DNA of 64,000 nucleotides. It comes from Ascochyta rabiei (taxonomy: Eukaryota > Ascomycota > Dothideomycetes > Pleosporales > Didymellaceae). Position 1 is the stretch's first letter. Each line of letters opens with the position of its first letter. Shown here piece after piece: positions 35,290 to 46,022 of this stretch. The notes below the pieces were generated by a model. The model had not been told where the DNA came from. It ran no database searches and saw only the letters and a list, made by a program, of their open reading frames with translations. Location of the stretch: assembly GCF_004011695.2 (NCBI RefSeq), contig NC_082425.1:1159079-1223078 (forward strand), in the 5' to 3' direction. Both the position numbers and the translations under genes were made by a program.

Positions 35290-36390
35290 TTGTGGGCGCA
35301 GGACACAGAGCGCGCTAGGCCAAGAAGAGTTATTGTTGCCTACCTCCACCTCTAGCGCCACGCAGCTAGCAACTACTATAGCTAAGCTTAGAGAGGTAGA
35401 ACCTTATACTGTAAGTTAAACGTAACTTATAGAGCTACAATATAAGTTATAGTTATAGTGCTATTAGTAGGTACTACTACAGCGCAGGACGCAGAGCGCG
35501 CTAGGCTAAGAAGAGTTATTGTTGCCTACCTCTACCTCTAGCGCCACGTAGCCAGCAACTACTGTAGCTAAGCTTAGAGAGGTAGAACCTTATGCTGTAA
35601 GTTAAACGCAACTTATAGAGCTATAATATAAGTTATATTTATAGTGCTGTTAGTAGGTACTACTACAGCGCAGGACGTAGAGTACGCTAGGCTAAGAAGA
35701 GTGATTGTTATCTACCTCTACCTCTAGCGCCACGCAGCTAGTAACTACTGTAGCTAAGCTTAGAGAGGTAGAACCTTATGCTGTAAGTTAAATGTAACTT
35801 ATAGAGCTATAATATAAGTTGTAGTTATAGTGCTGTTAGTAGGTACTGCTACAGCGTAGGACGCAGAGCGCGCTAGGCTAAGAAGAGTTATTGTTGCCTA
35901 CCTCTACCTTTAGCGCCACGCAGCTAGTAACCACTGTAGCTAAGCTTAGAGAGGTAGAACCTTATGCTGTAAGTTAAACGTAACTTGCAGAGCTATAATA
36001 TAAGTTGTAGTTATAGTACTAGTAGTAGGTACTGCTGCAGCGTAGGACGCAGAGCGCGCTAGGCTAAGAAGAGTTATTGTTGCCTACCTCTACCTCCAGC
36101 GCTACGTAGCCTGCAACTACTGTAGCTAAGCTTAGAGAGGTAGAACCTTGTGCTGTAAGTTAAATGTAACTTACAGAGCTTTAATATAAGTTGTAGTTAT
36201 AGTGCTGTTAGTAGGTACTGCTGCAGCGCAGGACGCAGAGCGCGCTAGGCTAAGAAGAGTTATTGTCACCTACCTTTACCTCTAGCGCTACGCAGCCAGC
36301 AACTACTACAGCTAAGCCTAGGTAGGCAGAACCTTGTGCTGTAAGTTAAATGCAGCTTACAGAGCTACAATCTAAGATGTAGATGCATTA
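35290..36390 (+). repeat. 186-bp tandem repeat, six copies
   Basis: The landmark GCGCAGGAC/GCGTAGGAC starts at 35296, 35482, 35668, 35854, 36040 and 36226, exactly 186 bp apart each time. Copies differ mainly by C/T and G/A exchanges. Each unit contains CTACCTCTACCTCTAGCGCC, a GCTAAGCTTAGAGAGGTAG segment and an AACTTAYAGAGCTAYAAT segment. There is no conserved reading frame. Confidence 0.95.
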
Positions 36391-37262
36391 TGCTGCAACT
36401 TGCAGTTATAGATACATTGTTCTTTAACTTACACGCAACTTACAGAGCTATAATCTAAGTTGTAGATGTATTATTCTTTACCTTGCACGCAACTTGCAGA
36501 GCTACAATACAACTTACAGAGCTACAATGCAACTTGCAGAGCTATAATCTAAGTTGTAGATATATTGTTCTTTAACTTACACGCAACTTACAGAGCTACA
36601 ACCTAAGTTGTAGATACATTGTTCTTTAACTTACACGTAACTTACAGAGCTATAATCTAAGTTGTAGATATATTGTTTTTTAACTTATACGTAACTTACA
36701 GAGCTATAACCTAAGTTGTAGATATATTGTTCTTTAACTTACACGTAACTTACAGAGCTATAATCTAAGTTGTAGATATATTGTTTTTTAACTTACACAC
36801 AACTTATAGAGCTATAACCTAAGTTATAGATATATTGTTCTTTAACTTACACGTAACTTACAGAGCTACAACCTAAGTTGTAGGTGTATTGTTCTTTAAC
36901 TTGTACGTAACTTACAGAGCTATAATGTAACTTACAGAGCTATAATCTAAGTTGTAGATATATTGTTCTTTAACTTACAGGTAACCTACAGAGCTACAAC
37001 CTAAGTTATAGATCTATTGTTCTTTAACATACACACAACTTACAGAGCTACAATCTAAGTTGTGGTTACATTGTGCTATAACTTAAACATAACTTAAAGG
37101 TAACTTAAACGCAACTTACAAAGCTATAATTTAAGTAGTAGTTATATCTTACTGTAAGTTAAACGTAACTTGTAGAGCTATAATCTAAGTTGTAGGTATA
37201 GTGCTGTTAGTACGTGCTGCTACAGCACTAGACAGACAGTGCGCTAGGCTAAGAAAATTTTT
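36391..37262 (+). repeat. Short (roughly 50-60 bp) tandem repeats derived from the 186-bp unit
   Basis: About a dozen degenerate copies of GTTCTTTAACTTACACG, AACTTACAGAGCTA and AATCTAAGTTGTAGATATATT in series. The core AACTTACAGAGCTATAAT also occurs in the 186-bp unit, and the array ends (37200-37255) by returning to the GTGCTGTTAGTA...GCGCTAGGCTAAG part of that unit. It looks like local re-amplification of part of the larger repeat. Confidence 0.85.
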
Positions 37263-37749
37263 TTAGACGCTAAGCTGCGTTCTAAACACTCTGCTACATA
37301 CTACTAAGTAATAAGAAGTAACTACTAACCTACAGCATATTAACAGGGAAACTAAGAAAATACTAGACTGTTAAAGAGAAGGAATAAGTGCAGTAAGAGT
37401 ATAGCTGCACCTAGTAATTACATAAGAAAAGGTAGAAAGACTCTAAGGCTATAATTAGCTTCTAAGTCTACGTACTGCAGCCGTCAGCTCTATGCATACT
37501 AATGCCGCTGCTAGAGCCTCTAGCTATAGAGAATAGCATAGAGGCTGTTTAAGCTATTTAGCAACCTAGTACAGGTAATAAATAACCTGCTAAAGACGCT
37601 AGCTAGACAGTTTAACGCTGTAGTAGACGCCTAAAGTACTAGAGCGTAGAAGCAGCAGTAATAGTAAAGAAAGAAAGTAACTACTAACGTTACCTACGCT
37701 GACGCAACCTACGCTAACAGGAGAAACTAGGCCACTCTGCGTCTGTCTA

Positions 37750-40700
37750 TTCTGTCTCTAGAGCGTATAGAGAGGAGAGCCTAAGACTAGTAAACAAAAT
37801 TAGTAATATACAGCCTACAGTATCTAAGAAGCTACGCGTTCTATTAAGTAAATGTAAGACTTATTTATAAACTACAGGGACAGTATATAAGCATTAGGAA
37901 CTACAGTACCTATTACGCTAACGCCCTAGGTAGGTTAGATTAACACAGAAAGCTAATGCTAGTACCCTAAACTAGTTTAGGTTTAAACTGTTTCTTTTAC
38001 ATTAGACCTATTACCTTGCTAGCTCCTAAACACCCTCTAAACTGCGTTTTAGACAAGCTTAGAACACACACAACGTGCAATATACCTTAAGAAAGACTAG
38101 AAAAGTACTTAACTAATAAAGAGAGGGTAGAGGTAAGGCAGGAAACTTACTGCGCATTAAAATTGCGTAGAAAGTAATAAGCAACTTGCCCTAACTTTGT
38201 CCCCTACGCACCTACACTCCCTAGAGTCCTAGCTATTACTTAGCTAGGTATTAGTCTTTGCATCAGCTCTAATCTACTTGTCCCTTACAATCCTCTAGAC
38301 AAATACAAAGACAGAGATAATAAGGAACCTCTTACTCTACTTGCAGAGGACAATAACAAGGCTGTAGAAGTTACTAGCTAGGTTTAAGTAAGCAACAGGA
38401 AACACGCACATAAGTAGGAAGAGCATAATAGGCGTTTTATACAACAGACAGAGGAGGTAGACCTAAGGGCTGCAGACATGCTACACAGGTTTTAGCATAA
38501 TCTTAAGCATGCTAATTAAGACGTAGAAGAAAACCTATATCAGTAACTATTAAGCAGCCCTATAGAGAGTTTATTAAGCTAGGACTCTGCTAGAGAGTAC
38601 AGTAGTTTACAGCGTTCTTTAGTATTATATGTAGAAAGATAACTATTAAGTAAGTATAGAACAGGTAAGCGCTTAGAAGCATATATAGCACAGGGCACCC
38701 CTTAAAGGCAGACGCCTTACTTACTACTCTTGTCCTCCCCTTAATCTACAACCTGTAGCACGCCTTTTCCTACGCTGCTGTCTAACAGCAACTACACTGC
38801 TATAACACTAGAAGGGCTAAATAAACTAAACCCTAAGATTAAATAGGCAGCATTACCTGCATAATTAACGCCTAGGGCTAACAGTCTAGCTATACTGCCT
38901 ATAGAGTAAACAGTATATAAGCTTATAAGGTAACTATAGAACTTCTAAGGCTACACACATAAAGAGTATAAGGAGGCAGAGAGAAATTACTACGCGCACT
39001 ATAAGTAGCTAGATATACACTCTATCTGTAAGGGTCTTAAGCAGATAACACGCCTCCTTACTAGAGTGCATAATAGGGGTAGACTGCTTCTAGATGTTAT
39101 TAGCAACCCTAAGATAATAGCGAAACAGTCTCCCCTGTCTAAAGGACTTAACTTAAAGGCTGCGTTTAAGGGCATAAGCCTAGACGCCTGCCCTAAGGAC
39201 GCTAGTACACGTAATAAGAACCTGCCCTACAGCCTATGCCTAGAGCAGCACTACTACAGCAGTAATAAAGAGCGCAGCGTTAACGTAACGTTTAACGTAG
39301 ATAGCGTGTATTACTTTTCTAGCAGCCTAGTGTTTACGTAGTAGGGGATTAAGTAGTACCTCTAGGCGTATACTACCTTTAACCTAGACGCTAATATATA
39401 CTTTAGCCTAACTATTAAGGTATATAACGCTTATAATAAGCTAATACCTATAATACTTCTACTACACAAGATCCTATACTACTACTTTAGCACTATTATA
39501 GGTAGTATCTAGTTACTACTTATATACGTCTTCTTTTCTAAGCTATATCTTAGGTCCTTATATAAGCATAGCAACTTCCTTAGTAAGTAAGACTAGTAGC
39601 TCTAGCTAGACGCAGTGCTGCTTCCCGCGCTAGATGCGCTGGTGCCAGCTACTAAGATAAAGTACTACCCTTACTTAGAGGACATTACTGCTATAGACAT
39701 TACTATGTTGTCTAAAGAGGCCCTATAGAACAAGGACAGCTTATAAGAGCAGATCCCAACATTTACGCTGCAGGCTAAACACCTTAATAGGCTGTAGACG
39801 TCTGTTCTAGAGAGAATTGCTAAGGACCTAGGCCTAAGTTGCTTTAAGGGTGCTACGCTCTTTATAAACGCTAAGAACACTAAGCTTACCTACATAGAAG
39901 AGCTAGGCGTTAGTCTAGCAACTACCTACTAGGCGTAGGAGATAGTGTAGAATAAGGTTACTAACCTGTAGTTCTACAGTAGAAGCTGTACGTTTGTTAA
40001 CATAGCTAAGAAAGTGTTCTTAAGAGATTATATACTGCTGTATAACACTATTACAGACGAATTTAAGGTAGAGACGTTTCTCTAGAAGCGCTGCTGCCTA
40101 GAGTTGTACACGTGCACGTAAGTAAAGCTCCTAGTAAATAGTAAGTAGGCTAGGGGTAGCCTATAGGCGACGATGTACCTATAGGCCACTATGTAAGACT
40201 TAGTAGGCCTAACGCTAGCAACAAAACTATATAGATAAAAGAACACAGATAGGCTAGTATACTTACAGTTCTATAACTCTATTAAGTTACTATTTAACGT
40301 GTCTAAAGTGTACGTGTTTAACAACTAGGCAGTAGAGAACCTAGCGCTTAATCCTGGCTATGTCTGCTTGCTGTAGTAGTAGGATAGCAGCATCTTATTT
40401 AATAAGAAGACCTGTATTACTTTGTACGTGCATAGTAAGAGGTATATAGCTATTAATATCTAAGATAGCTAGCAGCAGTTGTATAGAACACGTAAGGAGT
40501 ATTACGTATCTCTAGCTATAATAGACAAGATGTGTAACCTATAGAAGGAGTAGGACTGTAAAGGTAAGGACAATGCTAATAATACTCTATTACTACTCCT
40601 GCACTATGTTGTCCCCTTACAGGAGCTGTTTAGGTTTATCTGCGCTTAGATAAATAAGCACTGTATACTGTTTAAGTACACGTTTACTAACATAGGTAAG

Positions 40701-42320
40701 AATATCTTACTATAGAAGATAATTGTAATAGTTATTACGCTGTAGGCGCTGCAGTTCTGCTATAGCAGCAACATGCTAGCAAAGGAATTACTGCTGTTTA
40801 AGGACTGCTAGGAGCAAACATGTAGGGTAGATATTGTAGTAAGAGAAGGGCTAGGGATGCAGCAGACCATAGCCAGCTACAGCCTTAGATAGTTCCTGCT
40901 AAAGTTTAACAAGGCGTCTAGGCAAGTTACCTAGCTATACAGTAATAACATACTTATAGGTAACTTACTAATACACACTAAGTATAAGCGTAGGTAGAAG
41001 GCTGTAAAGGACCTTAGCAATGTGTACACCTACTTCTACTAGGCAACTAGGTAGTTTACGCAGTACTAGGTAAGAAAGAACCCCCTATTGCTTATAAGGT
41101 AGGCAGAGTACCTATTCGCCCTTAACCTTAAGCAGTTTAACGCTAATATATAGTTAGTAATACTAGTGTTATATAAGACACACCTAGAGCTGTTATAAGC
41201 TACTCTAGAGCAGAATAGCTATATACTATTCTGCTACTATAGTATATATAGTATGTTCCTTAAGAATAGTATAAGAGTACTACTACACCTAGTTACTAGC
41301 AATAAGATGCGCATTATAAAGGTAGCTACGCTGCTAGAATTCCTCTTCCTCTAGGATAATAGGGAGCGCAAGGTGTAGGGGAGCCTGCTGTACTACATTA
41401 TGCTGTAGCAAAGCTTTAAGTTTATTATAAGTTAGCTTAGCTACTAAAGAGCAAGCAAGTAGCTAGACAGCTACCTCTACCTCGTCTACCTAACGCACTA
41501 GATCCTGCCCTACCCCTTAAGCAACGCGTTAATACAGTCTACTGAGGAGAATACTGCTAGAGGATAGACTAGGCAGATAATGTAGTTCTTATCTGTCTTT
41601 GCCTACTCTATATATGTGTAGAAGTGGTGCAGGAGGGTGTATAGGAAGTAACTAGTGCCTAGAGCACTGTTGCTAAAGAAGCCTCTACTACCTGTGCAGC
41701 TATCTACTGTAGTCTACAAACTTATCTATAGAGCGCACAAAGCAGTAAGAAGAGGTACTATTACTAACTTGTAGGACGCAGCAACGCTGATTAAGCAATG
41801 CAGAAACGTAGGGGTAATAATACTAGGCTAGGACAACAGCGAGGACTACTAGGTTGTAGGCTAGGTTAGTAAGAGTAAGATGCTAAACTTGGCTGTGTAG
41901 GAGGAGTATACCCTCCCTACACTATTAATGCGCGCTAGGATACAGGGCTTAGGTTTAGACAAACTAGATATGCTAATAGTTACGTTTATGTAGGAGTAAG
42001 GCGCTGCAGTAAGGAGGGGAGAGGTAGGCGCTAGAGCGGTTACAGCTACAAGCTTAGCAAGGTTAACACTGTTAGGGCGGTTGCTGTTAATACTAGACAT
42101 CTTTAGGGGGGTATAGCTGCAACGCAGTAATAGCAGCAGCGTGTACTAGCTGTCTAGGAGTACTTAAGGCTAGTAGAAACAGTCCTTACCCTATAGGTTT
42201 TTACAAATAAAACTTTAGCGTATGCTTAGGCTACACAGCTAGTTTCTCTACTTTTTAAAATCTAATTTCCCTACCCTAGTAACTTCCTAGAATTTAATGC
42301 AACCTGTACTAAAATACCTT
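37750..42320 (+). pseudogene. Large RIP-degraded gene (about 1,500 codons) of an uncharacterised fungal family
   Basis: A single frame (frame 0) can be followed from about 37.75 to 42.3 kb with dozens of TAG/TAA codons, mostly where Trp or Gln is expected. Segments read RLLLDVISNPKIIAKQSPLS, ATLFINAKNTKLTYIEELGV, REGLGMQQTIASYSLR, NNILIGNLLIHTKYKRR and, near the end, YRAHKAVRRGTITNL and LDMLIVTFM. I recognise this as the type of long uncharacterised protein often seen with telomere-linked helicases in other fungi, from memory only. The last part (around 41.9-42.0 kb, GGxxxRRGE) resembles the start of the recombinase-like domain of the two helicase genes. Most leucines are CTA or TTA, as expected after TG-to-TA mutation. 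The start and the 3' end are not definable. Confidence 0.6.
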
Positions 42321-42329
42321 ACAGAAGCG

Positions 42330-42610
42330 TAGTAACCTACTAAAGCATTACAACATGCTAAAACACTACAATTTACTAAATTACTGCAACTTACTGTGTT
42401 GCGTCTTACTAAAGCGCTGTAACTTTTGCGTTGCGTCTTACTAAAGCGCTGCAACTTACCGCGTTGCATCTTACTAAAGCGCTGTAACTTATAGCAACTT
42501 ACTACGTTACAACTTAATAAATTGCTGCAACTTACTGTATTACAACTTACTAATACGCTATAACTTACTAAAGCTTTACAACTTACTGCGTTGCTACTTA
42601 CTTAAGCGTC
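42330..42610. repeat. Degenerate minisatellite
   Basis: Repeats of CTTACTAAAGCGCTGYAACTT alternating with GCGTTGCGTC-like linkers, degrading outward. The large pseudogene seems to end here. Confidence 0.75.
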
Positions 42611-42996
42611 GTAAATTACAAAATGTAGAGTAGACACCTGCCTAACTAACGTAACACAGCGCACCTTAACCACCTAAGGATGCACGTTAGGATAGTAATA
42701 ATCCTAATATTAAATAAGAGGCGTACTAATTCCTATTACTACAGACCTAATACGCAGCTAGGTTAAACAGCTTAAGTAACTACATCTAGCGCAACTACAT
42801 CTAGCGCAACTATATCTAGCGCAGTGGCATAGCTATAGCAGAGGTCTAACTAGGCACACTAGCTAATAGCTACTACGCGCTGTTGTCTATATTGCTATCT
42901 TCTGCATTACTATTGTCTATACTACTACTGTTATTGCCACTGTAATTAACATTGCTGTTAGTGTCTTTAACAACTGTCCTCTGCAATACCCTATTC
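42611..42996. other. RIP-mutated spacer with a triple 16-bp repeat
   Basis: AT-rich DNA. CTACATCTAGCGCAA-type units occur three or four times at about 42780-42832. No gene recognised. Confidence 0.5.
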
Positions 42997-44480
42997 TTAC
43001 GCAACATTAACAGGGTGAAATAACTTAAGCAGCGTTATCTGCCGCAACGCTACAGCTAACGCTAGCCTGTCCTGTGTTGCTTGGGACTAGGAAACCTTAA
43101 TCTGTCTGTCTAGCTTGTTGTCCTTACCGTCTGCTACCTCCTCTACTTTATAGCTAGTGGCTAGAGCCTATACCTCTATGCTTAACATCTCTTTCCTACT
43201 AATAGGCCCTCCAGCAATTACATCTGCTCTAAGCTAGTTCTTAAGCGCCTTGCTTGCAGTATACAGATTAGAACGCTTATACTTTATAAGGTTAATAAAG
43301 ACGTCTAGCTAGCCTACGCAAAGCACCTGCTCTAGCTACTAGTAGAACACCTACTTGTAGGGTATCAGCAGCAGACTGCCCTAGCCTAGGCCTTCTACTA
43401 CAGTGTGCCAGCGTATTACTTACTTTAGCTAATTACAAAAGACCTTATTGTCTCTCTTTATTAGGGTAGAGTAGACTAACTTTATTAGCGCTGTAATAGC
43501 TTCTATGTAGACTAGCCCTCTCCTGTAGAAGTTACGCGTCTAGTTGTTACTTACTATAAAGTTACGCTACTAGATTTACTTAATCTTCTAGGTGTAGGCC
43601 TTACCTAGCTGCACAAATGCCTACTGCGATTTAATATAGACAGCTGCTAGCTCTGTCTTATAGCGCCTATACATGTCCTAGGCAACATAGAAGGCGCAAT
43701 TAGAGCTGCGTAACGTGCTCTATGCGTTCTTATAAAGCTGTAACTACTAGGTCTGTATAGCTTAGTCGCCTATACCAGCCTAGAAAGGCATTCCTGTTTC
43801 CTGCTATGTCTGTAGGAAGTGTGCTGCGTAGCAGCGTAAGGACTAGTTACTAAGGGCCCTAGCCTTCTCTAGTATTGCACAAGCTATAAAGTAGGGCGTA
43901 GGGAAAGCTATATAGAAGTTACTGCTGTTAGTAACAACTTACTTAGTAATCTAAGCAATAGTTGCTACGTTCTTTTAGGCAATTAAGTTATAAGCAGCCT
44001 GCTCCTGCAATAGCGCCCTATTACCTAGGACCTAGAGGCTAAGGTCTATGCGTCTCTTTGCATAAGACACCTCCCTCTTCTAGTTACGCTAGAGCTTAGC
44101 GTAGCAGTTTTTGTTAGAGATTGTTATAACTAGCTTAGGCGCTTGTCCCTCTATATGTATGGCTAGTGTTAGAGCTAGTATCTTACTAGAGGCTCTAGCG
44201 CAAACACGCTTAGGAGGGGAGTCTAGCAACTCTAAGGCAACGCGCTGCCTTTTCCTATGCTGTAAGCAACTAGACAGTTGCGCAGATAGAGGTTCCTCTA
44301 CCTTACTGTCTAAAGGGGCTGCGCTTGCAGACGCAGGCACTAGGACAGCCTGCGCCTTCTATCCCTTCTCTGTAACAGACTACGCCGCGCGTATAAGGCA
44401 GCCCTATCCTAGGGCTGCAACTGGAGGCAGTACTTCCTCCAGTTTTCAACGTACTAGGATATTCATTTTCCCTGCGTAGA
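42997..44480 (-). pseudogene. Partner gene, copy 1 (RIP-degraded homologue of 51894-53618)
   Basis: Minus strand. It is alignable along its length with partner copy 2: AGGCCCTCCAGCAATTACATC (43210) matches 52105; GACAGCTGCTAGCTCTG (43640) matches 52538; GCAGCCTGCTC (43992) matches 52900; the Pro/Lys/Arg-rich SPPKRVCAR stretch (about 44200) matches PKRART in copy 2. Many TAG/TAA stops replace Trp and Gln. The C-terminus still reads RQITLLKLFHPV before the stop at 42999..42997, against RQLTLLELFHPV in copy 2. The 5' end near 44480 is approximate. It is divergent from helicase copy 1, just as copy 2 is from helicase copy 2. Confidence 0.75.
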
Positions 44481-44925
44481 CTACATCACGTATAGCTGAC
44501 TCCAGAAAACTTAAAGCAATTGGTCCAGTTAGGTTTCCACTAGTCAATTAACCCCAAATTTGAGTATGTTAATCAGCGCATTTAGTTATATGCTCCAGCA
44601 AAATTATATCCCTACAGCATGCGTGGTTACGTGCGTTAGGGTTTCGTGTTGGAGGTTGGGGTAAGGTTCGTAAGGTTGGGAGAACCCAAGCGACCAGGTT
44701 CGGAGACGTTCCGAGATAACGACCAGCGATCACAAACGTTAACCACGCGCGTAGTCGTATCACACATATAAGAGGTAGGACGCGTCCACAACGCAATATA
44801 TAACATGCAGACTGTAGTTAAGTATAGTAAAATGCAAACAATTACTGGTAACCCACAGTGTGCCAGCACAACCCCGTGTCACCAATTATTATCATTCATC
44901 CACAGTTCAACGTTCAGCAGCAATC
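44481..44925. promoter_or_regulatory. Divergent region of module 1 (partner 1 / helicase 1)
   Basis: 445 bp. A TATA-like AATATATAAC lies at 44795-44804, about 120 bp before the helicase ATG. A palindrome GGACGCGTCC at 44778-44787 contains ACGCGT, the MluI cell-cycle box recognised by MBF-type S-phase factors in fungi; whether it functions is inference. A GGTTGGGGTAAGGTTCGTAAGGTTGGG G-rich stretch lies at 44650-44680. Confidence 0.4.
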
Positions 44926-45990
44926 ATGACAGAGGATAGCGTTGCAGGCGAGTATTTTGAGCATTTGGTTGAGTACGCGTTGGCAGTTTGCAAAGAGTGT
45001 AGACACGGCGTTTTGCCCAGCCAGGTCAGGAGTCATTTGCAGCGTCATCGTGTCAGCCAGAAGCAAGCCGAGTTAGTAGCAGAAGACGTGAGCAGTTGGG
45101 CCGGATTGATTCAATATGCAGGAGAGTTAGAAGTGCCGAGCCAGGCCATTCAGCCTATACATCAGTTGCCGGTTTACGCGGACAGGTTGATGTGTCAGGT
45201 AGACGCAGACCATTGCTGTCAGATATTCCGAAGCGCAGAGGCAATAAGGAAGCATTAGCAGAAGACCCACAGTTGGTCAGTAGCAGGAAAAGGAGGTCGT
45301 CTGAGCTGGGTAGAGAAGGCAGAGATACAAGAGCGCATCAGCAAGGGTTGTAAGAGAATCTATTGCCAGCAGTTGTTAGTCCAGGGCCTGGGGTCGCAGT
45401 ATTTTGAGGTTGAGCAGCCCGACGACAATGGCCCAGACGTCGTGCCAGATGGCGACGCGGCATGGGCGCAGGTGGGCGAGCAGATGGCTAAGGCGTGGGC
45501 CAACGTCGAGATGCGGACGCAAAACACCATCCAGGAGGGAGAGAAAGACGAGGTAAACCCGTGGTTGGAGCGGACGCAGTGGTTGCCGTATTTAGTGGGC
45601 ATGGAGCGACCCGAGCTGATGGCGTGCATCGAGGAACCCGTGGCAGAGCCCGATCCCAGGCAGGAGCAGCAGGCCGAGCCCGTAGAGGCAGCAATGTGGG
45701 CGGCGATGGAGGGATTGGCGCGGTTCAGTCAAGCGTCCGTCATCCACCGCATCGGCGTGTTCGTGCGGCTGGAGGCGATCCGGACAGAGAAGCACCAGAC
45801 GCGATTCCAGCCGTTGCAGCCGTACATGGACGAGAAGTCGATTGGCGACCACACGCGGCCGTGGCAGCAGATATTGATGTTTTTCGCACGAACGCAACAG
45901 GAGCACGTGTGGAAGAGTCCAGCGTATCGTTTCACCCGCCAGCAGCGAGAGGCATGGGAGGCGTTGGTCGAGGCGGCGGAGAGAAGCGTC

Positions 45991-46022
<32 letters not shown>

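Noticed and set aside
22600..44480. Functional small genes among the 60-120 codon frames in the AT-rich region
   Set aside because: Frames are remnants of RIP-mutated elements, with stops on both sides in the frame that carries homology.
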